From assembly GCA_019828595.1 (NCBI GenBank), contig JAHQRK010000065.1, forward strand, positions 1 through 51,416: DNA of 51,416 nucleotides, written 5' to 3'. The DNA comes from Aphanomyces cochlioides. Its lineage: Eukaryota; Oomycota; Saprolegniomycetes; Saprolegniales; Verrucalvaceae. Positions 35,601-45,565 of this stretch are shown here, piece after piece (within the stretch, counting starts at the first letter, position 1; each line of letters begins with the position of its first letter). The notes below the pieces were generated by a model. It was not told the DNA's origin. It was given only the letters and a program-made list of their open reading frames with translations, and searched no databases. Position numbers and translations under genes: made by a program.

Positions 35601-37265
35601 GCCTTGCGACAACTTCTTGCGTCCAAGAGTGACGAGTTAAGCCAAGTCCACACTCAAATTCAAAACCACCATCAAGAACGCGACACAGAACGCCAGGAGT
35701 GGCAAGGTAGACTTGAAGCGAGCCAACGATTAGCGGATCAACGACAAGCTCAACTAGATCGCGTCCAGAGCCAGTTGGCTTCCGTTCAAGCTACAGCCGA
35801 TGCTTATGCATCGGACATTCAGTCTCAAATGGTTGCTATCCAGCAGCGTGAAGAAACTCTTGTTGCACTCAAGCGGGAGATGGCCAACCTTACACAGCGC
35901 CTCGCTCACGCCGATGAAAAGGAGAAGGAAGCTGCGGCCCTCCAAACGCAACTCACAGCTGCCACTAAACTCGCTGCAGACCAAAGCATAGAACTAGCCA
36001 AGCTTCAAAGCGATCTTTCTGCTGCTCGTGAAGCAGCTGATTCAGCACTTGCAGCGAAAGCCAATGTGGACGCTGAGCTGATAGAAACTCGAGCTGCAGC
36101 TGCAAAAACACTGGAAGCTGAAGTGGCACGGCTCACAGCCAAATTCAATGAAATGGAAGCTGCGTGGAATGCGCAAAAGAACGAAAATGCCCGCCAGGCC
36201 AAAGAAATGCACACGCTGCATAAGACGTGGTCAGAGAAGAATGCGCTCGCGGCGCGACTCCACGCTGAAAACGTCCAGCTGGCGGAAGCCAGTGCGGGCA
36301 ATGCAGCCGAGTTGGCTCAGCTTCGTCAAGCTTTCGATGAGCAAAGCGCTCAAGTTAGCTCTTTGGAGGCGCAGCTTGTGAGCGCAAAGGCCTCGGACGA
36401 AGAAAGATCGGCAGAAAAGAGCAGACTTCTGTCTGAGCTCCAAGAATCACATGCTGCCCAACGCCGAATCGAAGACGCAGCTGAGATTGCCCGCCGGGAA
36501 ATGAAAGAGAGCCATGCTGCTGCTCTGAAGCTTATGCAACAAAAGTGCGCTGCCGACATCGAGAGAATCGAAGCTGACGGTCGAGCCAAGTCGAAATTGG
36601 CACGGCAAATGGTCCTTGAGAAGGAAGAATTGATTGCAAGCTTGACAGCTAAATTGGCAAAGTTGGAGGAAGATGTACGATCTGGAGATGCGGATCACCG
36701 ACGTATTTTTGAGCTGGCATCGATGCAAGCCAACCGAGAGGCGGCAGCTCGCTCGCGTGAGCAAGAGTTTGCCGAACTGGCGGCAGCATTCGACCAACTC
36801 AAGGCTGAGAATGCACAGCTTGCCCAAGACAAGATCGCCCTTGAAGAAGATATTGCACATCTTGTCCGCACTGAACGTCGCGAAGGCGTCAACTTGGAGT
36901 ACCTCAAGAATGTCGTCGTTCAGTACATGAGCTTTCGGCCTGGATCGTCGCAGCAGCTCAAGCTCATTCCAGTCTTGTCTATGCTATTACAGTTTACCCC
37001 CGAAGACATGGAAGAAGTAAACTCGAGCTTCAAACATTCGACGAGCTGGACATCGTCGTGGAGCGATCGAAAACCAGTGCGGAACATCAATCCTCCGCCA
37101 GCGATCACAATCCCCGCCAGGAAGAAAGTAGGCAGCCCTCGTTCCCAAGGCAGTCCGCGTTCAAGTCCCCGATCAAGTAGTCCTCGATCAAAGTCCCGAC
37201 GAAGCATGTCTCCGCCCAAGCAACGAAGCCCCCCGCTTGATGTTCACGACAGCATCGATTTGTAG
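32658..37265 (+). CDS. GRIP-domain golgin (long coiled-coil Golgi tether)
   Basis: A single 1535-aa exon starting at ATG 32658 (MKSAFGMKSVKKES). From about residue 85 to 1400 it is almost continuous heptad-rich Glu/Gln/Ala/Leu/Lys sequence, a long rod-like coiled coil. Near residues 1407-1455 is a GRIP domain: VNLEYLKNVVVQYMSF, then QLKLIPVLSMLLQFTPED, with the conserved Tyr in LEYLKN that contacts Arl1. A basic Ser/Pro/Arg-rich tail follows (SPRSSPRSS-type repeats, SRRSMSPPKQ). GRIP golgins bind Arl1-GTP on the trans-Golgi and capture endosome-derived vesicles. Architecture resembles golgin-245/golgin-97, but the coiled coil prevents assigning a specific orthologue. The gene lies just downstream of transporter C on the same strand. 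Confidence 0.85.
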   Translation: MKSAFGMKSVKKESLEKGLADMKEIGMGSLNKGLSFLRTASQSAMAAPNDEEKATRASSFNGSSDKPKMSYDELLNLSMKLTKQNKAYKAQLTQASDKLFQAGEIEANYAALVQFVSEDVGVDLVFAEIKVPPMTSEDGGDDATTSCPVEKLLDADAMRKTYHARDSTRELHVREMEEKYVHEIKQLQTELQRYTTGSSSAGDLINLDSPVKPGPSLADSKFEELEALQKELEEHKAREAEWQVKLEQSERSRADIEQTLAEVQQQLADVRAQFGDSQRRNDSFAKDIQAQAEAVQAKEEALASLKLEMQKQQQVMLKLQDKSREISTLGPRIAVLEQEALGHQKEIHRLQGVEVELKQALDDKNQLMTDLKAMLDQVAQEREADRAAMLAQIQSGQQMLEERQNELDALQIQLGAAQAIAHEKQAQIDARAGSEEQIKLTLDAKAAEIETLQSQLDQLRAALSDKDHQLKQEKASLESTIERFSAEVAASKQAVDDLKATVTTKDANLAELQASVNTKSSEISQLHQLVESVRNELNDEKARSHELQITLQQRLDDVESLKAKLTAAQQAVAADANEKVVMLQEEVLREQQKVQTLTETVHSKEKDIDSLTHRLETAEQDINSSRSNIAALEAKLQSDVAQAAEAAAATNAELEGEVSRLNTLREENAAELSRLQDALKKSEQIVQVLETNASAAQDARKALEYEISQLKTRVESDSSASKEEIVALQSALKAQKDELLASQSSIAQVAAEKAALEAQVARLAHLEDALSQLKASMAKIEQAKEAELIQVRQTIDALQNEKASTETELAQLRQEIATQTHRVAQLQEQLDHTETNHEGDREALLNKVQTSEEQLAKSIAHIEFLEAQLTSAQESAKAQAHDIQVYVEKVRETEQQLATLQQEMASQEALVADFQKKDSELLELTAKLQAVEAQAASHVADISRLENQVASHKTDLTNLQASAASAEAMKANLEAELKEMDALRQLLASKSDELSQVHTQIQNHHQERDTERQEWQGRLEASQRLADQRQAQLDRVQSQLASVQATADAYASDIQSQMVAIQQREETLVALKREMANLTQRLAHADEKEKEAAALQTQLTAATKLAADQSIELAKLQSDLSAAREAADSALAAKANVDAELIETRAAAAKTLEAEVARLTAKFNEMEAAWNAQKNENARQAKEMHTLHKTWSEKNALAARLHAENVQLAEASAGNAAELAQLRQAFDEQSAQVSSLEAQLVSAKASDEERSAEKSRLLSELQESHAAQRRIEDAAEIARREMKESHAAALKLMQQKCAADIERIEADGRAKSKLARQMVLEKEELIASLTAKLAKLEEDVRSGDADHRRIFELASMQANREAAARSREQEFAELAAAFDQLKAENAQLAQDKIALEEDIAHLVRTERREGVNLEYLKNVVVQYMSFRPGSSQQLKLIPVLSMLLQFTPEDMEEVNSSFKHSTSWTSSWSDRKPVRNINPPPAITIPARKKVGSPRSQGSPRSSPRSSSPRSKSRRSMSPPKQRSPPLDVHDSIDL

Positions 37266-37508
37266 ATTTGTCGTCCTTTTAGTAATACTAATTGAAAAGC
37301 TAATACTTTCATATTGTCGCAATTGACAACCTAGCTGTCCTTGGCGCTATGTTCATGAGAGAAGACTGCATAAGTAGCGCTTGAACGTAGAGAGCGGGCG
37401 CCGGGCAGGTCGAGACGACGACCGCCAAAGATTTGATCCCAAGTTCTATCTCAGTTACTAGAAAGTACTAGCACCGTGGTTCAAAAATCGAATGTTTAAA
37501 ATTTGTAA

Positions 37509-37782
37509 GGGTGCGTCTGGCAAAATTTCAAAATCCAAATGCCATTTTCAGCTAAATTGAGATCAACGATTTATGGCATATTCAAAATGGAGGTAAAACC
37601 TCTATTTCGTAAAATGGCATTTTGGGAGCCTCCAGTGAGTATATCCCAACCAAAAATATTGGATTTGGTGCAAAACTCTTGGAGATAAACAAGTTCATAT
37701 TCTGACCTCAATTATTGAATTTGGCCTCAAAATGGCATTTTGGGCCTATTTATTGTAATATTTTCGGTTGCCAGACGGGCCC
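37509..37782. repeat. Harbinger-type MITE, 274 bp
   Basis: Terminal inverted repeats: left GGGTGCGTCTGGCAAAAT, right (reverse-complemented) GGGCCCGTCTGGCAACCG. Flanked by TAA on both sides (37506-37508 and 37783-37785), the target duplication typical of PIF/Harbinger. Inside, AAAATGGCATTTTGGG recurs (near 37612 and 37731) with an inverted relative near 37538. It has no coding capacity and ends about 50 bp before the ATG of the next gene. Confidence 0.65.
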
Positions 37783-37793
37783 TAATATTTTTC

Positions 37794-37810
37794 GCTCATT
37801 TTTAGATTTC
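37794..37810 (+). promoter_or_regulatory. Inr/FPR-like core promoter of the SAP-domain gene
   Basis: GCTCATTTTTAGATTTC lies 24 bases before the ATG at 37834. It fits the oomycete initiator (GCTCATT-YY) plus flanking promoter region (ATTTC) closely. It sits only 11 bp to the right of the MITE. Confidence 0.5.
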
Positions 37811-37833
37811 GCGGTGGTGCGTAGGTCCGAAGC

Positions 37834-38717
37834 ATGGCGATCCTGAACCCAAAGAAGATGAAAGTAAATGAGATCAAGGACGAGCTGGCGAAGCGAGGAC
37901 TGAGCCAAGCAGGTCTCAAGGCAGAATTGATCCAGAGGCTTGAGCTTGCGCTGGACGAAGAGGAGTTTGGTGGCATGGATGGCCCTGATACGTCTGTTAC
38001 GAAAGTCGACGTCACACCGGTCGTTGTCGAGACGAAATCTCCAGTCCACAAAAAGGTCGACTCGATCCGAAGTCTTCTAAATGACGACACACCTCCTTCT
38101 GCTCCTGAGAAACCAGTTGTGACGCAGCCTGCGGTCAAGCCTGAGGTTAAGGAAACACCAGCTCCGAAACCCACACCGGTTGATACGACGCCCAAAGCTG
38201 CCGCAGCGCCAGTTCCTCAAACAACGACCGTTCAGCCGCCAGCAAAAGTCCTGACCGAAGAAGAAAAGAAGCGTCTACGAGCTGAAAAGTTTGGTATTCC
38301 TCTCTCAGAAGAACAGAAGATCCTCGAGCGTGCTAAGCGATTCCAATTGCCAAGTGCAGTACCCGTGCTCTGATCCTTCTCATCATTTTATGATAGACGC
38401 GAAATTGGACGAAACGAAAAAGCTGGAGCGAGCGCAACGCTTCGGCCTACCGATTGAAGAGTCTGCTGAAAAGGTGCGATCCAGCATTGTGTCGTAAATC
38501 TTGACGTTCCAATGTAGCTTGAGGAAAAGAAGAAAGCTCGTGCAGATCGTTTTGGCATTAATGCCGAGGCTGACAAAAAGCTGAAGCGCGCCATGCGATT
38601 TAATCTGGAAACCCCGGAAACGGTACTGCATTGTCTCAATGGCTGATGTTCATGTCGTTTATGCAGGTCGAAGCAAAAAAGAAGAAGCGCTCAGAGCGAT
38701 TTGGACTGACCGCGTAA
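37834..38717 (+). CDS. SAP-domain protein, SARNP/CIP29/Tho1-like
   Basis: Exons 37834-38353, 38397-38473, 38518-38622 and 38667-38717 join to 753 nt (250 aa). The N-terminus is a SAP DNA/RNA-binding domain ([32 protein letters not shown]). A low-complexity Pro/Thr/Val linker follows, then a chain of six short motifs of the form ERAx[67 protein letters not shown] and [15 protein letters not shown] and yeast Tho1 have this same SAP plus RFG-repeat layout and act with the UAP56 helicase (TREX) in mRNA packaging and export. I chose donor GTGCAG at 38354 because it alone keeps the repeat frame. Confidence 0.82.
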
Positions 38718-39157
38718 AATTTTGTAACAATGACTGACTAAACATGAACGACCAACGCTAAAAGCTCGCAACTTCAAGCATGTATTTTCTTTTGTCCTCA
38801 CGCAGTGATGCACAAAGCGTGATGACATGGGAGCCTTGGCATGTTGTCCCTTCTGTCGTTACATGGCATTGTAAATTTTGGTGGAAAGTTCCCCCATGTC
38901 AATAAAACTGGAGAGGGATTCAGCAGAAAGAATAGCCAGTGAAGTCGATGGGTTCTCAACTTTCAATGCCATATACTTGTTTCCCCCTGCATGACAAGGT
39001 TCATCCAAAGACGACATGGATCGAATTGGACGAAACCTTCCAGATCTTATATTTGACTTTAGAACAATTAATATACACAATATATTCATTAGAACAGGAT
39101 ATCAATCATTGAGGAATTACTTGCTGAAAGGTCATTCATTTGAAAAGTCGCGCGCAA
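38718..39157. other. Intergenic region between the SAP gene and IFT172
   Basis: About 440 bp, AT-rich toward the right. No gene recognised. It should contain the terminator of the SAP gene and the IFT172 promoter. Confidence 0.45.
39130..39145 (+). promoter_or_regulatory. Inr-like core promoter element of IFT172
   Basis: GGTCATTCATTTGAAA lies 12-27 bases before the ATG at 39158, matching the TCATT-plus-ATTT pattern of oomycete initiators and implying a very short leader. Confidence 0.4.
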
Positions 39158-42100
39158 ATGCAGCTTCGTCACCTCTCGACGGTTCTTCCGCCGACAGAAG
39201 GCATGTGCAAAGTCACAGCGATCGCTTGGTCTCCTAATAATCGTCGTCTTGCTGTCGTGACGGTCGAGCGTGTGGTTCACATGTTTGATGCAGCCACGGG
39301 GGAGCGAAAGGACAAATTTTCAACTAAACCAGCCGAGAAGGTGCAAAGCATGGCCGCCACGTATGTCAACTCAACCTTGTCTCTAGGGCGACAAGAACTA
39401 CCTCGTGAAGGCACTGGCGTTTTCTCCTGATTCGTCCAAGCTCGCAGTCGCTCAGAGTGACAACATTGTTTTCATCTACAAACTTGGACTTGAATGGGGC
39501 GACAAGAAATCCATCTGCAACAAATTTCTTCAGACATCGAGTGTTACGAGCATGGTATGGCCGACGTCACACCCGAATGAAATTGTATTTGGTCTTGCGG
39601 ACGGCAAAGTCAAAATCGGTCAGTTGCGCAGCAATAAACCCGCAACGCTTTACGCCACTGGATCCTATGTGAGTACACTCTGCACAAATGTTGATGGAAC
39701 TGCGATCTTGTCCTCCCATTACGACCAGTCAATCTATCGATTTATCTTTGATGACGTGAATGGCGGTTCCACACAGACAAAGATCGCGATCCATTCTTGT
39801 GTCCCTTATGCTCTTTCATGGGGTGAAGCTATTGTTGCCGCCGGGAACGATCGCAAAGTTACGTTCTACGACAAAGACGGTGGCGTTGTTCGAACCTTTG
39901 ACTACTCATCGGATGACAAGTGTGGTGAATTTACCACGTCTGTCTTTAACCCCACTGGAGACAGTTGTGTCGTGGGCAACTTCAATTCGTTCTATGTGTT
40001 CAATCATCATGTGAAGAGCGATTCATGGGAAGCTGTTGGTGTCAAGACAATTGAAAACCTCTACTCAGTCACGAGTCTTGGGTGGAAGTTTGATGGCTCA
40101 CGTGTAGCTGTGGGATCTGTTTGTGGTGCTCTTGACTTGTACGATGCCTGTGTTCGTCGCTATCGATACAAGGGCAAGTTTGAGTTTACCTACGTGAGCT
40201 TGAGTCAAGTGATTGTAAAGCGACTCGCAACAGGTGCTCGTGTGATCCTCCGCTCAACTTTCGGATGTGAAATCACGAAAGTCAACGTGTTTCAAGACCG
40301 ATTTGTGATTGCGAATACAAGCAACACGCTCCTTGTTGGAGACTTCGACACTGCTAAGCTGAGCGAAGTCCAGTGGCAGTCAACAGGGTCGGAGAAGTAC
40401 ATGTTTGAAAATCCAGCGGTATGACTTGTGCATGCATCTCGTTAAGTGAATCGTATTTGTAGGTTTGCATTATCTATCAAGCTGGCGAGCTCACGTTGAT
40501 CGAATATGGCCAGAATGAAATTCTTGGTAGTGTGCGTACGGAACACTTAAATTTACACCTGCTGAGTGTTCGCATCAACGAGAGGCCGATCGAATCGGCC
40601 CAGCCTGCAGATGACAACAAAAAGATGGCATTCCTTCTTGATCTGCAGACGATCTCAGTGAAAGATCTACATAATCACACGTCCACAACTATCAATCACG
40701 ACTCTCGTGTTGATTGGCTCGAACTAAACGCTCACGGAAACCTTTTGCTGTTCCGAGACAAGCGGCGCCAACTACATTTATTTGACATGGACACACAAAC
40801 AAGGAGCACGCTTCTCAACTACTGCAACTATGTACAGTGGGTCCCTGACTCGGATGTCGTTGTGGCGCAGAATCGCACAAGTCTTTACGTTTGGTACAAC
40901 ATTCGAAGCCCTGACAAGGCGACGATCTACCAAATCAAAGGTATAAACTCGGTGTAAAGAGTACGTCATCTAATTCAATGCAGGGGACGTTGAACAAATT
41001 GAACGCGCCAACAATAGAACTGAAGTAATTGTGGACGAAGGAATGAACACTGCTAGCTACCAGCTGGATGAGTCCCTGATCAATTTCGGAACTGCCATTG
41101 ATGACAAACAACTCGTCCGAGCAATGAGCATTTTGGAGCCACTTGAACTTACCCCTGAGACTGAAGCGATGTGGATGCAGCTGAGTGCTGAAGCCCTCAA
41201 ATGTAATGACCACCGAATTGCTGAACGGTGTGTGGCTGCCCTTGGAGATGTCTGCAGATGCCGCTACCTTCGCAAAGTCAACAAGATTGACTGGATGGAG
41301 AAAGGTCGCTTGGGCGAAGGTATGGTGCATTGGAAGGTCCGTTCGAAACTTGCTCAACTCAAGAACGACTACCGAAGTGCTGAGCATATTCTTTTAAGTC
41401 AAGGCCAAGTCGATGAAGCGATTGAGATGTACCAACTACTGCACAAGTGGGATGATGCTATTCGCATCGCCGAGTCGAAAAACCACAGTGCTGTCGATTC
41501 TATGAAGCGACAGTATGCTGAGTATTTGTTGAGCTCTCGCCAAGAAGAGAAGGCTGCAGCTCTCAAAGTCAAAGAAGGCAACTACGCTGCAGCCGTGAAT
41601 TTATACCTCAAAGGTGGTCTCCCGGCTAAAGCCGCAGCGCTACTGAATGAACGCAATCTTGGTCGTGATCACCGAGCCCTCCTTGAGAGTGTTGCTGATG
41701 CACTTTACAGTGCAGGGATGTTTGAAAAAGCAGGAGATCAATTCGAAAAGATGGAACAAGAGGACCGTGCGCTCGCTGCTTTTATCAAAGCCAATGCATT
41801 CCGCAAGGCAGTCGAGCTGAGCCGTCGCGTGTTTCCCGATCGTGTGATGAAATTAGAAGAGAGCTGGGGCGACTATCTCGTCTCAGAAACAAGTATGGCT
41901 AGCTTACTGTCTACCATCTCATTTTGCCTAGATGGATATGGCCATTAACCACTACATCGAAGGCAATGTGCCGACGAAAGCAGTCGAGGCTGCACTAAAT
42001 TCACGTCAATGGGCCAAAGCTGGCCAAATGGTTGAAACACTCGACGATGAGATCGCGCTTCCATATTACCGCCGCTTGGCGCGACATTACCAAGATGCAC

Positions 42101-44808
42101 AGCAATACGAGCAAGCTGAGCGCTGCTTTATCAAAGCTGATGCAGCCCGAGATGCAGTCGAAATGTACACACGAGCTAACAAATGGGATGCCGCCTACCA
42201 AGTCGCTCTCAATCACATGGACAAGTACGAAACTGAGCGTTTGTACGTCGAACAAGCACATCGTATGGAGCGTCAAGGTATGGCAGACTTGCTTTATGTG
42301 TAAGGCTCAAATGTGGCGCAGGCAAATTGAAAGAAGCAGAGAAGCTCTTTTTGACAGTCAACGAACCTGACTTGGCAATTAACATGTACAAGAACCACAA
42401 GAACTACGAGCAGATGATCCGTCTCGTGACAAAATATCGGAAAGACCTTCTCAAGGACACGCATTTATACCTTGCGCAGCAGCTAGAACATGAAGGCAAC
42501 TTTAAAGAAGCAGAGCATCACTTTGCCGAGGCTGGAGAGTGGCAAGCTGCTGTCAATATGTACCGCACCAGCGATATGTGGGATGAAGCCATTCGCGTTG
42601 CTAAATACCACGGCGGTAGACAAAAGCCCTGACTATTCGAAACGTGCTCATAAGCTTGTGTAGGTATCAATGCTTCTAAGCGCGTAGCATACGCTTGGGC
42701 AATGAGTTTGGGAGGTGAAGCTGGCTCAAAGTTGCTCACTCGTCTTGGTTTGATTGAGCCGGCGATTGATTATGCAATCGAAAGTGGTGCATTTGAGCAT
42801 GCCTTTGAACTTGCTCGAAACTGTGCGCCTAAGAAAGTGCCTGAAGTGCATCTCAAGCATGCTCTTTTCCTCGAAGATGAAGAGCGATTCAAAGAAGCCG
42901 AAGAAGAATTCGTCAAGGCATCGAAACCGCGCGAAGCCGTCGATATGTATATTCACCAACAAGACTGGCAGAATGCAATGCGTGTTGCCGAGACCAATGA
43001 CCCTGCCAGTGTCTCGGATGTCTTTATCGCTCAGGCTCGTCTGTGGGTCGAACGCAAAGAGCTTACTCGTGCTGGTACGACTTGTTGCTTGACATTCTCA
43101 CTCTCAACTCTTATGACAGAGGGCTTCTTCTTGAATGCTGGCAAGCCAGAGCTTGCCCTCACAGCTTACATTGAAGCTGCTATGTGGTCGGATGCAATGC
43201 GACTTGCAAAGCGACACCTCCCACATAAATTGAGCGAAGTCAACATGGCACACCAACGGGCCATCTTTTCAGGCGGACATAAGACCAAGGAAGAACTCCT
43301 CGAAGCTTGTGAGATTTGGGTCTCCTGCCAACAATACGTTCAGGCCATCGATGCATACTTGTCAATCACAAACGAGCAATTGGATGTACGACTGATGCAT
43401 TGACATCATGAGATCTGAGCGTTGATTGTAGAGCCCCACCGGCTTAGAGGAGATATGGGGTCTTGCCGTTGAACTGGCATCCAAACATGATCGTGGCCGA
43501 TACAAGTCAGTTGTTGAAGAAGTCGCCTCCCGTCTCCTCTCCATGTCAATGTTTGATGCAGCGGCGGACTACTTCAAGTCGATTGACAAGATGAGCGAAG
43601 CCTTGGACTGCTACCTCCGGACGAACAATTGGGTTGCTGCGCAAAAAATGTGCGAACAACATGCACCTGAATTGTTACCACGTCTCGAGCGAGCACAACA
43701 AGCCTCTGCATTTGGTGACAAGAGTTCCAAAGCAGAAGAAAAGAGTTCACCTGCCAGCGAGGCCAAAGAATCAAAAGAAGCCAAGAACAGTGATGCCAAA
43801 GGGAGTGAAGCAAAGGATGCGCCATCGAATGCATTGGAAGTGTGGATGCAGCGAGGCGAATGGGATAAAGTCCTCACGTCCGCCGCCAAGCATGGTCCAA
43901 AGTCTCTCGCGAAGTATCTCGTCCTGCGTTGCACGCGACTAGTCGAGCACGATGAAGCTGATGGTGCGATCGCAACCCTCCTTCAGTATGGTATTCCTCT
44001 TGTGGACAATACCCTTGAGACCGTTGAACTGGTCGTTCGCAAGAGTCTCGGCTGCAAGGTGACCATTGAGGGTACGCCAGAGCATGCTGCAGCTGTGGGC
44101 AACCTCGTCAAATGCCTGCGCAAATTGATCAAGGAGCTCAAGGCTGCCAAGGAAGTCGATATGGTTGGAAAGATGGAGCAATACCTTCTCATTGCGCATT
44201 ATTGCTCATTCAAATATGCTGCTCAAGCAGCAGGACTGACTGATATTGCGTGCAAGATCAGCATGTCGTTACTTCGCTTTGTGGGTACTCTGCCCGCCGA
44301 CAAAATGTTTTATCTTGCAGGGGCAGCCTGCCGCGAGAAGAAATGGCTCAGTCCTGCGTTTGTCTTTTTCAATCGCTACCTCGATCTCACGGAGGCCATT
44401 GACGACGGCACAACAAACAACTTGGACAACTCAGACTTTTTAGGCACGGACATTCCATCGCCCAGAGACTTTGACGTGCCCGTGGAGCAATACCTTCCTG
44501 AAGAAAGTGCTCGTGAAGAAATCCGAGACTGGGTTTTGACCATCTCGATGGACCAGCAAGTCCAGGAGAAATTGCCCGAGAAACCATGTCCTAATTGCCA
44601 AGCGTCTATCTACGAAGGCACGCTCCAATGCCCCGAATGCAAGACCAAGTTTGAAGCATGTATTATCACAGGCTTTCCCGTCGGCGCCAAGACGACCGTC
44701 CACTGCACGAATTGCAAAGTGATCGCCGAGAGAGAGAGCTGGAACAAGTGGATCAAACAGTTTGGATCATGCGGCTGGTGCGCCGCGCCGCAGAAGATGA
44801 GCTACTAA
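39158..44808 (+). CDS. IFT172: Intraflagellar transport protein IFT172
   Basis: Exons 39158-39340, 39387-40418, 40463-40940, 40984-41879, 41932-42277, 42322-42615, 42664-43074, 43120-43385 and 43432-44808 sum to 5283 nt, 1760 aa, in frame; animal IFT172 is about 1750 aa. The N-terminus matches the family ([59 protein letters not shown]) and forms WD40 propellers. From about residue 600 it is TPR/alpha-solenoid ([47 protein letters not shown]). The C-terminus has two Cys pairs ([27 protein letters not shown]). IFT172 is a peripheral IFT-B subunit needed to build and turn round trains in cilia. The donor at 41880 is the least certain splice site. Confidence 0.93.
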
Positions 44809-44979
44809 TCCATTAATATGAGAGAGTTGTGCGTGTCTTGTTGTCGTTGTCGTCAGTTTGCTCAACAATTGAATTGACCAATCAGAGAGCTCCATTTCTA
44901 CTTCAAGCCATATGATTGGCTCTGTCCTGCCTCTGCCTCACATTGATCAAAACGAAGACAGTGTAGAATTTGCCCCACC

Positions 44980-45243
44980 ATGCCCAAGACGTTCGAAGAA
45001 GCCGCCGCTGCCATCAAGGACTGGAACCCCACCAACCAACCTTCCAACGACGACAAGCTCGCCATCTACGCCTTGTACAAGCAAGCCACCGTCGGTGACA
45101 ACAACACCCCTCGCCCTGGTATGTTTGACTTGACCGGCAAGGCCAAGCACGATGCCTGGACCGCCAAGAAGGGCTTGTCCCAAGAAGACGCCAAGGCCGC
45201 CTACGTCGCTGAAGTCGAACGCCAAATGGCCACCTACCAATAA
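44980..45243 (+). CDS. Acyl-CoA-binding protein (ACBP)
   Basis: A complete single-exon 87-aa protein, the usual size of free cytosolic ACBP. It binds medium- to long-chain acyl-CoA esters and carries them between membranes and enzymes. Conserved elements: FEEAAAAIKDWNPTNQPSND (helix 1), the signature LAIYALYKQATVGDN, GMFDLTGKAKHDAW (Lys and Trp contact the CoA), and KKGLSQEDAKAAYVAEVE in the last helix. A CCAAT motif (TTGACCAATCAG near 44876) lies about 100 bp upstream. Codon use is strongly biased to C-ending codons (AAGGAC, GCCGCC), unlike its neighbours, suggesting high expression. Confidence 0.95.
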   Translation: MPKTFEEAAAAIKDWNPTNQPSNDDKLAIYALYKQATVGDNNTPRPGMFDLTGKAKHDAWTAKKGLSQEDAKAAYVAEVERQMATYQ

Positions 45244-45565
45244 ACTAGTGTTAGAAGAAGAGATTGATCGGACTAATGCAATACCATCCATCTCGAGTCA
45301 GTTAGTCGCAGGTACTTTCCGTTCACGGGGAATTGGCGATTCAACGGCGAAAAGCCAATGGGCTCGGCCTATACCTCTGAATTGGACATCACTCGTGCTT
45401 GCACGTACTTCCCATCAAGGGTCTGCTTTTCTTTCTGGATGTCATTGCTGTACATAATTCTTCTCCCATCCATGTAGAATCTACTGTACAAAGGCGCTGG
45501 TGAAGATTCACGAAAGACAGCACATGATGATGACAACGTAAATTCAAATGCATTGATGTTTTCTT
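45244..45565. other. Convergent 3' intergenic region between ACBP and S1P lyase
   Basis: 322 bp between two stop codons on opposite strands. It should carry both 3' ends. No gene or repeat seen. Confidence 0.5.
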
